From NCBI RefSeq assembly GCF_001486505.1, contig NZ_LN909050.1:1-56106 (forward strand): DNA of 56,106 nucleotides, written 5' to 3'. This document shows positions 46,427 through 56,067 of the stretch, piece after piece. This DNA is from Paenibacillus rubinfantis (GTDB lineage: Bacteria > Bacillota > Bacilli > Paenibacillales > Paenibacillaceae). The translations under genes and the position numbers were made by a program. Under the pieces are notes generated by a model, which had not been told where the DNA came from, did no database searches, and saw only the letters and a list, made by a program, of their open reading frames with translations. The first letter of the stretch is position 1, and every line of letters starts with the position of its first letter.

Positions 46427-47005
46427 TTACGGCTGCTTGGTTTGCTTGATCATCTCTACAAAATAAGTATGTAACGAGAAGTCATCGGTCAATTCCGGAT
46501 GGAACGACGATACGAGCAAATGCCCCTGACGTGCCGTCACGATTTCATCCTTATAGGTCGACAACACCTCGACTCCTTCTCCAACCCCCGTGATCAGCGG
46601 AGCGCGAATAAATACCGCCCGCAGCGGAACGTCAAGCCCCTTCACGTCAAGATCGGTTTCGAAGCTTTCGCGCTGACGTCCAAACGCATTCCGCGACACC
46701 TTGATGTCCATCAGGCCAAGATGTGCTTCCTCGCCGCCTTCGATCTCCTTAGCCATCACGATCAGTCCCGCACAGGTCCCAAACACCGGTTTACCTTGTC
46801 CGGAAAAATCCCGAATCGCTTCAATAAAGTTGTACTTACGCATCAGTTTGCCGATCGTTGTGCTTTCACCGCCAGGGATGATCAGCCCATCCAACTCGGC
46901 AAGTTGTTCGGCGTGCTTGACGGCTACGCCTTCAACACCGGTCTTCTCCAAGCTGCGGATATGCTCCGCAACCGCGCCTTGCAGCGCCAACACCCCTACT
47001 CTCAT
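46427..47005 (-). CDS. pdxT: PLP synthase glutaminase subunit PdxT
   Basis: 192 residues. Class I glutaminase that feeds ammonia to PdxS for pyridoxal 5'-phosphate. Seen: MRVGVLALQGAVAEH start, LIIPGGESTTI, nucleophile Cys in VFGTCAGLIVMA, and the His-Glu pair in SSFHPELTDD. ATG at 47005 with AGAAGG upstream; an upstream in-frame reading enters the repeat. Unusually it is 420 bp from pdxS, with two repeat units between. Confidence 0.96.
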   Translation of the reverse strand: MRVGVLALQGAVAEHIRSLEKTGVEGVAVKHAEQLAELDGLIIPGGESTTIGKLMRKYNFIEAIRDFSGQGKPVFGTCAGLIVMAKEIEGGEEAHLGLMDIKVSRNAFGRQRESFETDLDVKGLDVPLRAVFIRAPLITGVGEGVEVLSTYKDEIVTARQGHLLVSSFHPELTDDFSLHTYFVEMIKQTKQP

Positions 47006-47027
47006 GACAAACCTTCTTTCTCTATAT

Positions 47028-47337
47028 AGGTAGTTCAAAAAGTCAACTTTCCATCACGAAGCTGGTTCAAGTAGCTGGTTCGACATCGAATCTTGAATTC
47101 AGCCGAGGCTTCCGTTGCTCACGTAGGTCTGCCTACGCTCCGCTACTCATCCTCTAGCTTCATCCAACCTTCTCGGTGCTGAAAACCTGACTATTTGAAC
47201 ATTCATTAAACGGTAGTTCAAAAAGTCAACTTTCCATCACGAAGCTAGTTCAAGAAGCTGGTTCGACATCGAATCTTGAATTCAGCCGAGGCTTCCGTTG
47301 CTCACGTAGGTCTGCCTACGAATCGACATCGAATCTT
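47028..47337. repeat. Two tandem units of the MITE-like repeat between pdxS and pdxT
   Basis: Unit 1 (about 47028-47205) begins GTAGTTCAAAAAGTCA and ends TGACTATTTGAAC, imperfect inverted termini; unit 2 starts at 47213 and is cut short near 47337. Shared internal blocks (TCGACATCGAATCTTGAATTC, read here in two parts TCGACATCGAATC and TTGAATTC) show it is the same family as 33582-34050, in reverse orientation. Confidence 0.9.
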
Positions 47338-47345
47338 ATGATGTA

Positions 47346-47374
47346 CCCCGGCCATCGAAAAGAGACGGCCGGGG
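47346..47374 (-). terminator. GC-rich hairpin after pdxS
   Basis: CCCCGGCC ... GGCCGGGG, 8-bp perfect stem with 13-nt loop, 50 bp past the pdxS stop. No T run, so possibly a weak or Rho-assisted stop, or mRNA processing site. Confidence 0.5.
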
Positions 47375-47424
47375 TGAAGGGCTTGCTTTATTTCCTGCAG
47401 TGCTCCATCAAACTTGCGCGCTGA

Positions 47425-48306
47425 TTACCAGCCGCGATCCGACATGCGCTCTGCCGCTGACAGTTTCGAAATCTCGATGCCTTTCATCGGCGTACCCAAA
47501 TTCTTGGATACTTCGGCAATCAATTTATAATCTGTGTAATGCGTCGTCGCTTCGACGATTGCACGGGCAAATTTCTCAGGGCTATCCGATTTGAAAATAC
47601 CGGAGCCAACGAACACCCCGTCCGCACCCAAATGCATCATCAAAGCCGCATCCGCCGGCGTTGCTACACCGCCAGCTGCGAAGTTAACGACAGGCAGCTT
47701 GCCATTCTCGTGCACCTCAAGGAGCAAATCGTAGGCTACGCCAAGGTTTTTGGCTTCAGCATAAAGCTCATCCTTGGACATATTTTGCACCTTGCGAATT
47801 TGGCTGTTGATCAGACGCATGTGACGCACCGCTTCCACGATGTTACCTGTTCCCGGTTCGCCTTTGGTCCGGATCATCGAAGCCCCTTCACTAATCCGGC
47901 GCAACGCTTCGCCCAGATCCTTCGCGCCGCACACGAATGGCACGGTGAAATCCCGTTTATCGATATGGAACACTTCATCCGCCGGGGTCAATACTTCACT
48001 CTCGTCCAAATAGTCTACCCCAAGCGATTCCAGAACTTTCGCTTCCACGTAATGACCGATGCGCGCTTTCGCCATCACCGGAATGGAGACAACCTTCATG
48101 ACTTCCTCGACAATCGTCGGATCCGCCATACGGGCTACGCCGCCGGCCGCCCGGATATCGGAAGGCACACGTTCCAGCGCCATAACGGCGGTGGCCCCTG
48201 CCGCTTCGGCAATCTTGGCTTGTTCCGCATTCATGACGTCCATAATGACGCCGCCTTTTTGCATCTCAGCCATACCTCTTTTTACACGCGATGTTCCTGT
48301 TTCCAT
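47425..48306 (-). CDS. pdxS: PLP synthase subunit PdxS
   Basis: 293 residues, (beta/alpha)8 barrel that builds PLP from ribose 5-phosphate, glyceraldehyde 3-phosphate and ammonia from PdxT. Seen: [18 protein letters not shown] with the first active-site Lys near MAKARIGH and the second, [34 protein letters not shown] and [19 protein letters not shown] at 48306 is 7 bp after GGGAGG; the TTG two codons earlier overlaps the SD. Confidence 0.98.
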   Translation of the reverse strand: METGTSRVKRGMAEMQKGGVIMDVMNAEQAKIAEAAGATAVMALERVPSDIRAAGGVARMADPTIVEEVMKVVSIPVMAKARIGHYVEAKVLESLGVDYLDESEVLTPADEVFHIDKRDFTVPFVCGAKDLGEALRRISEGASMIRTKGEPGTGNIVEAVRHMRLINSQIRKVQNMSKDELYAEAKNLGVAYDLLLEVHENGKLPVVNFAAGGVATPADAALMMHLGADGVFVGSGIFKSDSPEKFARAIVEATTHYTDYKLIAEVSKNLGTPMKGIEISKLSAAERMSDRGW

Positions 48307-48338
48307 GTCCAATCCTCCCGATAATAATCTAACTAAAT

Positions 48339-48367
48339 ATTTTACAAGATACGCTTCAAATACACAA
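48339..48367 (-). promoter_or_regulatory. pdxS promoter
   Basis: TTGTGT (48362-48367), 17-bp spacer, TAAAAT (48339-48344) on the minus strand, directly upstream of pdxS. It lies 27 bp from the dacA stop. Confidence 0.72.
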
Positions 48368-48393
48368 CCCGTTTACTCGGATTTGAAAGAACC

Positions 48394-49824
48394 TTAGAAA
48401 AGATTTTTAATCCCGTTGAACAGGTCGCGGAAGAAATCCCCGATGGCTCGCATCATCAACGTAAACCAACCGGCTTTCTCTGCATCTTCTGATGTGATCA
48501 GGTTCACCGTCTTCTCTAGCGTTTGTTCCATACCTGGAGCTTTAAACGAGTAAGTTACGGTTCCGACCTTCGTTCCTTGCTTCAACGGGGCCGTCAAGGT
48601 ACCTTCATCGGCCAGCGTTACAGTGGGTTGTACAGCGCTCGTGTCTGCGCCTTTCGGCACAACAAAGCTAACTGCTTGATCCGTCACAACAGGAATTTCC
48701 GTGTTCTTGGCCTTCTTCACCGTCACGGTTTCCGTCCCCACAACCGTTGTCTTCGGCGGCACAATTTGTTTCGTTTCGAAGTTGTTGAAGCCGTAGTCCA
48801 GAACTTTTCGGGTCTCCACAAAACGAGCTTTGTCCGATGCCGTACCCATAACCACGCTGATCAACCGCATTCCGTTACGTTCAGCCGTACCGGTAAAGCA
48901 GTTGCCGGCATTGGAGGTGTGTCCCGTCTTCAAGCCGTCCAGCCCTTCGTACGCAAACTGTTTAAAGTTCGTTACGTCCTTGTTTGCTTCCAGCATCCAG
49001 TTCAGGTTCACCATCGGCGCGGTATCGCGTTCGCGGAACTTTTTGCTTTGAATCGTTGTAAAGCGGGTAAAATCCGGGTGATCCGTAACGATATATTTGG
49101 CCAAAATCGCAGCGTCGAGCGCAGACATCACGGTTTCCTTCCCATCGGTCGGTCGAAACGCTTCCGGCATATCGGCGATATCCAAACCGGTCGAGTTCGC
49201 AAAGTGAGCGGTCGTCATCCCCATCCGTTTGGCTTCATCATTCATCATTTTCACGAAAGCCTGCTCGGATTCGGCCACATGCTCAGCTAAAGCAACCGTT
49301 GCATCATTGGCGGAGGCAATTGCCATCGCCGTATACAGTTCTTCTATAGTATGTTGATCCCCTTCAGCCAGAAAAATCCGTGAGCCGATCGTTTGGGCCG
49401 CATTTTTCCCAACCGTCACGACGTCGTCCCAACTAAACTTCCCTTGCTTCACAAGTTCAGCCACGATATACTCGGTCATCATCTTGGTCATACTGGCCGG
49501 AGGCAGCGGTTCATCCCCATTTACATTCAGCAGGATTTGTCCAGAGACCGGCTCCAGCAAAATAGCGGAGCTTACTTCCAATCCTAAAGACTCCACGGAA
49601 GGAATTGAGGTTGCTGTTTGCACTGTCGTCGTTTCGGTGTTCGTAGATTCCGTCGTAGTCGATTCCGTCTGTTCCCCCTCTGCCAGCGCCAAAGCCGGAA
49701 CGAGAGAGAAACATAATAGATTCAGCAGCAGTACAGAAGCTACGCTTTTGCGCAGGAAACGCCGTTTGGTTGTCGATTTACGTTGTGGTTGTTTGAGTTT
49801 CAATGCCCTTAAAGCTCCCCTCAT
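48394..49824 (-). CDS. dacA: D-alanyl-D-alanine carboxypeptidase (PBP5-type, DacA)
   Basis: 476 residues. Long basic N-terminus then a signal sequence (about 27-48), a Thr/Glu-rich linker, and the S11 carboxypeptidase domain: SMTK (111-114), SAN in IASANDATVA, and KTGHTSNAG; C-terminal PBP5 beta domain and an amphipathic anchor helix (FFRDLFNGIKNLF). Trims the terminal D-Ala of peptidoglycan stems. The ATG at 49824 has a poor SD; a TTG seven codons later follows GGGGAG and could be the real start. Confidence 0.95.
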   Translation of the reverse strand: MRGALRALKLKQPQRKSTTKRRFLRKSVASVLLLNLLCFSLVPALALAEGEQTESTTTESTNTETTTVQTATSIPSVESLGLEVSSAILLEPVSGQILLNVNGDEPLPPASMTKMMTEYIVAELVKQGKFSWDDVVTVGKNAAQTIGSRIFLAEGDQHTIEELYTAMAIASANDATVALAEHVAESEQAFVKMMNDEAKRMGMTTAHFANSTGLDIADMPEAFRPTDGKETVMSALDAAILAKYIVTDHPDFTRFTTIQSKKFRERDTAPMVNLNWMLEANKDVTNFKQFAYEGLDGLKTGHTSNAGNCFTGTAERNGMRLISVVMGTASDKARFVETRKVLDYGFNNFETKQIVPPKTTVVGTETVTVKKAKNTEIPVVTDQAVSFVVPKGADTSAVQPTVTLADEGTLTAPLKQGTKVGTVTYSFKAPGMEQTLEKTVNLITSEDAEKAGWFTLMMRAIGDFFRDLFNGIKNLF

Positions 49825-49866
49825 ATTCTTTCATTTGCTTTATCTATTCTATCACAGGGGTACCCG

Positions 49867-49900
49867 CAAAAAAAGACAAGCAGGGCGGAAAACGCCCTGC
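49867..49900 (-). terminator. Terminator after guaB
   Basis: Minus-strand GCAGGGCG-TTTTC-CGCCCTGC, then TTGTC and seven T residues. Confidence 0.9.
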
Positions 49901-49951
49901 CAGTGGTGGAAGATTATGGCCAATTGGTTTGAAGGCCTGTTCTGCTCGTTA

Positions 49952-51439
<1,488 letters not shown>

Positions 51440-51557
51440 TTATTGGCTCTTTCCTGAAATCCGGGTATAAAAAAAACGCCTACCGCTGTAATCCCTATGA
51501 AGACATAACCCTTATATATCAAGACCGTATAGCCGCTTACGAAAATATATTGTTCCC

Positions 51558-51586
51558 ATCTTAGCAAAGCCCCCCTAGGCTGTCAA
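51558..51586 (-). promoter_or_regulatory. guaB promoter
   Basis: TTGACA (51581-51586), 17-bp spacer, TAAGAT (51558-51563) on the minus strand. The leader to guaB is about 145 nt and contains an eight-T run near 51470 but no matching hairpin, so I do not call an attenuator. Confidence 0.8.
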
Positions 51587-51715
51587 GGACAACTGCAAGC
51601 AAATAAAACAGCGGCCACCCCGTGGAAACGAGTGTCTTTTTCACGCGTACATTTGATGGTTAGGCACAGATCTTGATGCTAATCCTGCCCCATTCCCCCC
51701 GGTTTGATTCGGTAA

Positions 51716-51760
51716 AAAGAAAAAGGAAGGAGGGGCCGTCAATGCCTCTCTCCATCCTTC
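51716..51760 (-). terminator. Terminator after clpP
   Basis: Minus-strand GAAGGATGGAGAGAGGC pairs with GCCCCTCCTTCC, followed by TTTTTC. The rest of 51587-51715 shows nothing further. Confidence 0.75.
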
Positions 51761-51783
51761 GATTAAGGTGCTTCTTATGCTAA

Positions 51784-52374
51784 CTAACGTTTATCGTGCG
51801 CAATGACCTGATCGATGATCCCGTACTCGCGAGCCTCTTCCGCGCTCATGAAATAATCGCGGTCCATATCTTTTTCGATTCGTTCCAGCGGTTGCCCTGT
51901 GTATTCTGCGGCAATGGAGTTCAGCCGCTCCCGAATCCCCAATATCCGTTTCGCGCTGATCGCAATGTCGCTGGCCTGCCCCTGCGCGCCGCCATGCGGC
52001 TGGTGAATCATGATCTCGCTGTTGGGAAGAGCGAATCGTTTCCCTTTGGCCCCGGACAATAATAGAATCGCGGCAAAGGAGGCCGCCATCCCGGAGCAGA
52101 TGGTCTGCACATCCGGCTTCACATACTGCATCGTATCGTAGATCGCAAAGCCGGCCGATGTCGAGCCGCCCGGGCTGTTAATATAAAAGTAAATATCCTT
52201 CTCCGGATCTTCTGCCGCCAAAAACAGCATCTGCGCCATGATACTATTCGCAACCTGATCGTCAATCGCCGAGCCGAGAAACACGATCCGGTCCTTCAGC
52301 AAACGCGAATAAATGTCATACGACCGTTCACCCCGGCCAGTTTGTTCAATGACGTAAGGAATAACGGAACTCAT
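51784..52374 (-). CDS. clpP: ATP-dependent Clp protease proteolytic subunit
   Basis: 196 residues. Catalytic Ser99 in [10 protein letters not shown], His124 in [11 protein letters not shown], Asp near 173 in [24 protein letters not shown] oxyanion region. Forms the two-ring protease that works with ClpX/ClpC. ATG at 52374 has AGGAGGG upstream; a longer reading lacks one. It starts 20 bp after the stop of the ECF sigma gene, so the two are likely one transcript. Not the usual clpP context, so probably an additional copy. Confidence 0.95.
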   Translation of the reverse strand: MSSVIPYVIEQTGRGERSYDIYSRLLKDRIVFLGSAIDDQVANSIMAQMLFLAAEDPEKDIYFYINSPGGSTSAGFAIYDTMQYVKPDVQTICSGMAASFAAILLLSGAKGKRFALPNSEIMIHQPHGGAQGQASDIAISAKRILGIRERLNSIAAEYTGQPLERIEKDMDRDYFMSAEEAREYGIIDQVIAHDKR

Positions 52375-52393
52375 GGTATACCCTCCTTTGGGA

Positions 52394-53215
52394 TCAGGCG
52401 GCATGATTGAAGGCAAAGAACGTTAGCCGGCTCTCTACCGGATCCACCACAGGAGTGCTTGACTTGCCCCGTAAGGAGGAGCGCCAATACGATTGGAGTG
52501 TTAATACCGGAACTACATCCTGTGGCTGGACGTCGTTAAACAGCATCGCAAGTGCAGCAGCATCTTCCCGACGAACCGCATCAAGGTAAGCATGGACCAA
52601 GACCTCATGGGAGGCGTCCGCAAAAGCCGTCTCCTCTAAGATCGGAACCCCATCCGAGTTGTCTCCCCCTTCTCCTCGGGAGCTTTCCACTGCGTTTCGC
52701 AGCCTCACCCTCGCCCGATGCAAAGCGGCTTTGACGGCCCCTTCCGTCGAGTGAATCAACTTCGCCGCTTCACCTGCCGTATATTGCAAAATATCGATGA
52801 GCAGAAACGCAGTTCGCTGAAGAGGGGATAACTCGGAAACCATGGTTTCTACCGCAGCCCACACCGCAGCCGTATCGGTCTGTCCCGGAGCCTGCAACAG
52901 TTCTTCTACGGGAAGCGGTTCGGCTGTAAGCCTCTTCTTTCGACCGCAATCAATCCATGCATGCTGGGCGGTGCGATACAGGTACGTTCGCGTTAAACGA
53001 AAGCTCTGGCCTTTACCGCGTGCAGCCGACCAAATCTTAAGCCACGTATCCTGTGCCAAATCATCGCCTTCCCAAGCAGATCCGGTCAGAAATCGGCAAT
53101 AATGACGCAGAGCCTTACCATAGACTTGCACCCACTCCGAGAAGCTCCCCTTCTCAGACTGAAGCCCAGTGCGCTCGTGTTGCCGCAAATGCTTCTCCTT
53201 CACCGCCGTAGCCAC
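52394..53215 (-). CDS. ECF-type sigma factor with C-terminal NTF2/SnoaL-like extension
   Basis: 273 residues. Region 2 ([20 protein letters not shown] ... [18 protein letters not shown]) and region 4 ([45 protein letters not shown], written in part: LSPLQRTAF and [15 protein letters not shown]) are clear. After about 180 a further 90 residues ([21 protein letters not shown]) resemble the SnoaL-like domain that replaces an anti-sigma factor in ECF41/ECF56-type groups, though short. GTG at 53215 has GGAGG 8 bp upstream. No anti-sigma gene is adjacent; clpP follows. Confidence 0.88.
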   Translation of the reverse strand: MATAVKEKHLRQHERTGLQSEKGSFSEWVQVYGKALRHYCRFLTGSAWEGDDLAQDTWLKIWSAARGKGQSFRLTRTYLYRTAQHAWIDCGRKKRLTAEPLPVEELLQAPGQTDTAAVWAAVETMVSELSPLQRTAFLLIDILQYTAGEAAKLIHSTEGAVKAALHRARVRLRNAVESSRGEGGDNSDGVPILEETAFADASHEVLVHAYLDAVRREDAAALAMLFNDVQPQDVVPVLTLQSYWRSSLRGKSSTPVVDPVESRLTFFAFNHAA

Positions 53216-53319
53216 CCGGGACACCTCCTGTCGTCATTCTAAGTTCAGCTTTACTCAAGCCATCCTAGCCCGTTCGTACCTTCTCAATCGACCTATACCA
53301 ACCTGGAGTAAGTTAATCC

Positions 53320-53570
53320 TCACTCACCGGTATAAACGTAAAAATCGGTGAAATCGATACGCGGGATATCTATTTGAATAAAGTCTAACAAATATTGTTT
53401 GGATTCACCTAAGTTTTTGGGGTAATGATCATTTTCGAAATTATTTGGAGCAATCTCGAATTTAGTTGGATCAATTCATATTGGGTTTTGTTCAACCGTC
53501 ATACCTATTGTAGCCCCGATCCGTCCGGCAAAATGCCATAAAATCCTCGCAACGCTGTCCTTATTTTGCG
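53320..53570 (-). pseudogene. C-terminal remnant of an unidentified protein gene
   Basis: In one minus-strand frame the region reads about 83 residues with normal protein composition (KDSVARILWHFAGRIGATIG ... FENDHYPKNLGESKQYLLDF, ending DFYVYTGE-stop at 53320-53322), broken by one in-frame TGA after EQNPI. It has no start; its upstream end merges with repeat family B. Family not recognised. Confidence 0.6.
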
Positions 53571-53755
53571 AATAGTTGCAGGTGTACAGTTAATTCTCAC
53601 CTTTTCGGCAAATCAGGCTCAATAGTTGTCCCTCTGCAGTTAAATTTACTCAAATAGCCGCATTCCCCGAATATCGCCGAAAATAACTGCATACAGGCAA
53701 CTAATTACCCAAAAACAGCGGTTTCTCCGAAAATAACTGCAGCTCCGCACTTATG
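53571..53755. repeat. Four-motif intergenic repeat, family B
   Basis: Four copies of an AGTTGC-N6-GCAGTT-type motif: direct at 53574-53591 and 53624-53641, inverted at 53685-53702 and 53735-53752. Centre spacings are 50, 61 and 50 bp, nearly those of family A (51/61/51) although the motif is different. Confidence 0.85.
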
Positions 53756-53767
53756 GATACAACTAAA

Positions 53768-53797
53768 AGAACACCGCCGGATCAACGGCAGTGCTCT
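53768..53797 (-). terminator. Terminator beyond the 5S fragment
   Basis: Minus-strand GAGCACTGCCG ... CGGCGGTGTTC followed by TTTTAG, placed where an rRNA operon terminator would be relative to the 5S fragment. Confidence 0.7.
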
Positions 53798-53805
53798 TTG
53801 TCTTT

Positions 53806-53856
53806 GCTTGGCGGCGTCCTACTCTCCCAGGACCCTTCGATCCAAGTATTATCGGC
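53806..53856 (-). pseudogene. 5S rRNA 3'-end fragment
   Basis: 51 bp differ at only three positions from the 3' part of the complete 5S gene at 55839, including the GTAGGACGCCGCCAAGC end. Similarity stops at 53856; the 5' half is missing. Same strand as the intact gene, 2.03 kb away. Confidence 0.92.
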
Positions 53857-53908
53857 AGTAGGAACCGCGGGGCAGAATTTACCTGACAAGAGGTTTCGCT
53901 TCCTTGAC

Positions 53909-54361
53909 TCATTGTAATTCGTTTATTTTTGCCCCGGAAATAATCGTTCCATATGTCGGAGATGACGGTATCATATCATAAATCACTTTTTCACTTTTAA
54001 CTACATAATTACTTTTTTCTTTTACAACATAAAAGTTTGTAATTGGCAGTTCTTCCGGAGAACTTTTATACACAACGGCAGCCTGAATTTTGATATTATC
54101 AGGATTTGTTATATCTACATCAACAATTCTATAACTCTCTACCGGCGTCCCAAGATCTTTCTCAGGTTTTTTTAGTTCTTCAAAGTATTTATCTATAACC
54201 TGCAAGGCTGCCTGCCTCGGCTCTTTCGCTACACTAGAAATAGGAATGCCTTGTTCCTTCCCTAGTGTGTGAAGTACTTGAGCTCCTACAGTAACTGTTA
54301 CACTACAAAGCACAAATAAACAAGCAGTAATAGTTACCATAAATTTGCCTCTCTTGATCAT
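53909..54361 (-). CDS. Secreted protein of unknown function, paralogue A
   Basis: 150 residues. Signal peptide (about 1-27, VTVGAQ), then a helix with QAALQVIDKYFEELKK and strands YRIVDVDITNPDNIK, NFYVVKEKSNYVVKSEKVIYDMIP, YGTIISG. No catalytic motif. Clearly related to the frameshifted gene at 54503-55305 (shared RIV-VD-NP--IK, Y-MIP-S--YGT). AGAGGTG precedes the ATG. The region is markedly AT-rich compared with the rest of the window, suggesting acquisition from elsewhere. Confidence 0.85.
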   Translation of the reverse strand: MIKRGKFMVTITACLFVLCSVTVTVGAQVLHTLGKEQGIPISSVAKEPRQAALQVIDKYFEELKKPEKDLGTPVESYRIVDVDITNPDNIKIQAAVVYKSSPEELPITNFYVVKEKSNYVVKSEKVIYDMIPSSPTYGTIISGAKINELQ

Positions 54362-54502
54362 GGTACACCTCTTTAGTGAATTTTAGTTTATTTTACGCTA
54401 TTCCCTACAGAAAATCCATGTTTAGTTATTAATTTACTGAAATTGAAAAGCAATTAGCTCGTCTATATTCTATACGAGCTAATTGCCCTCTTCATTTAAT
54501 TC

Positions 54503-55305
54503 CTATTCATAAACATTACCAGAAACTACAGCTGTTGAAAAAAACTCATTATAAACATAAACAACACGATTATCGCCTTTTGGAACATTTGTCAAATATG
54601 CATTGAGCCAAGTGCCATTCTTAGGATAATCGCCTTTAAAAAGACTGCTTTGCGCCAAACGTTTATAAGAACCAGTAGAAAGCTTCTCTGCAACGCCATA
54701 TCTTAATTGAATATCTCCGTCACTAGGATTATCCGGGTCAGATGATATTTCTTGCCAGCCGTTGATTGTTAAATTGCTCTTAGTCGTGCTAAAACTACTT
54801 CCGATCAAATAGTTATATATTCCGGGCCCAATTATCTGGCTATTATAATAATACGAATTGGGTATTACGGCTTCTATTGAATAATCATTGGCTGAATTTT
54901 GATAATCTATTTCATTTACCTTCCCTATTGACACTGTGCCGTAATCTAAAGAACCCGGTATCATATTATATACAATGGGTTCATTCTTAACTTTAAACTC
55001 TCCATTTTCCTTAACTACCTTATATGGTGCTGCTGGTAATTTCCCGGAACCTTTAAATTTTGTTTCTCGTATAATTTGATACTTTCCGGATTTGATTGAT
55101 CCACAGAAACAATTCGAAAATCAATTAATGGAGTTCCATTTTTGCCATCAGCACTTTCTCTAATAATATTCTTAAAATAATTCTCAGCTACTTTAATTGC
55201 ATCATGATTAGCATCTTCTTCTATTAGTCCAGGTGCGGCTCCCGCTAAACTACCAAAGCAAAAAAATAGAGCGACTACCATCATTAATAAACTACTTCGT
55301 TTCAT
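54503..55305 (-). pseudogene. Secreted protein, paralogue B, frameshifted
   Basis: The first part (55305 to about 55080) encodes a signal peptide (MKRSSLLMMVVALFFCFGSL) and HDAIKVAENYFKNIIRES ... FRIVSVDQSNPESIK, then shifts frame. The second part continues YQIIRETKFKGSGKLP ... VKENGEFKVKNEPIVYNMIPG to 54503 and adds about 110 residues not in paralogue A (Tyr/Asn/Ser-rich strands, ending FFSTAVVSGNVYE). Alignment with paralogue A places the shift at about 55075-55085, at a TATCAAA that may be one copy of a former 7-bp tandem. AGGAGG precedes the ATG. Confidence 0.8.
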
Positions 55306-55451
55306 GGTGAATCCTCCTCTTTTTATATAGTTTTACATCCTTTTTCATTATAATCCATTATTATACTATATTTAACATATAACCATTATTATTCATTATT
55401 TCTCCATATTTTTCTAGAGTAAAGGAAGACTAATTTTTCTTCGTCTTGCAG

Positions 55452-55761
55452 ATGACCACGAGGTAAGTAACCCGAGGGAATCGCACCCTCAGGCCCTCTC
55501 AGAATCGGACGTGGACCTCTTCATCCAAAATACCAAGACTCGGCTTCCTCTTTCCCCCTCGTGGGGCCTTTTTGACGACGCGGCAAATTTCACTTTATGT
55601 TACGGCCTGGCATATTGCTCGCCCTATCTCTGGCAGTAATTTCGTCGATACGCTTTTACGTACAGATTTCGCCAAACGCAAGTATCCTAGCTACGCGGGG
55701 GCTTGCCCCTCCCACAACTGGACTTTCACCGGCTAGAAGATGCGAGCTTAGCTGGGCACAC
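55452..55761 (-). mobile_element. Group IIC intron remnant
   Basis: Reading the minus strand from 55761: GTGTGCCCAGC, then CTTCTAGCCGGTGAAAGTCC, AGTTGTGGGAGGGG, a typical 5' domain I of bacterial group IIC introns (GUGUG consensus). About 250 nt later comes a GTCCGATTCTGAGAGGGCCT-type stretch often found before the intron reverse transcriptase. No maturase gene, domain V or 3' end is seen. The 5' end is 10 nt after the rRNA operon terminator stem, the preferred target of class C introns. Confidence 0.72.
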
Positions 55762-55770
55762 AATATCAAG

Positions 55771-55830
55771 AAAACGCACTCAATATAAGTCAATAGTTTC
55801 AAACTACCTAACTTATATTGAGTGCGTTTT
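55771..55830 (-). terminator. rRNA operon terminator
   Basis: Perfect 20-bp inverted repeat ACTTATATTGAGTGCGTTTT with its complement (55771-55790 / 55811-55830), ending in TTTT on the minus strand, 9 bp after the 5S gene. Confidence 0.92.
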
Positions 55831-55838
55831 GAAGTTTT

Positions 55839-55955
55839 GCTTGGCGGCGTCCTACTCTCCCAGGACCCTTCGGTCCAAGTACCATCGGCGCTGGAGGGCT
55901 TAACGGTCGTGTTCGGGATGGGAACGTGTGGAACCCCTCCGCCATCGCCACCAAA
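55839..55955 (-). rRNA. rrf: 5S rRNA
   Basis: 117 nt. Minus-strand TTTGGTGGCGATGGCGGAGG at the 5' end, the conserved CGTTCCCATCCCGAACACG loop, and GTAGGACGCCGCCAAGC at the 3' end; terminal stems pair. Confidence 0.97.
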
Positions 55956-56067
55956 CGGTTCAAGCGTTTTGATCGCCTGAAAACTGGATACGAAACGAAT
56001 TTGCGTGTTAGTCTCCTCAAGTGCTCGAATCGGCTTGTTCAGCCTGACGCCACTTTTTGGAGTTGTT

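Noticed and set aside
51460..51500. Attenuator in the guaB leader
   Set aside because: A run of eight T residues is present but no upstream arm pairs with the preceding sequence.
55597..55788. Small open frame over the group II intron relic
   Set aside because: It is the complement of structured intron RNA, without ribosome binding site.
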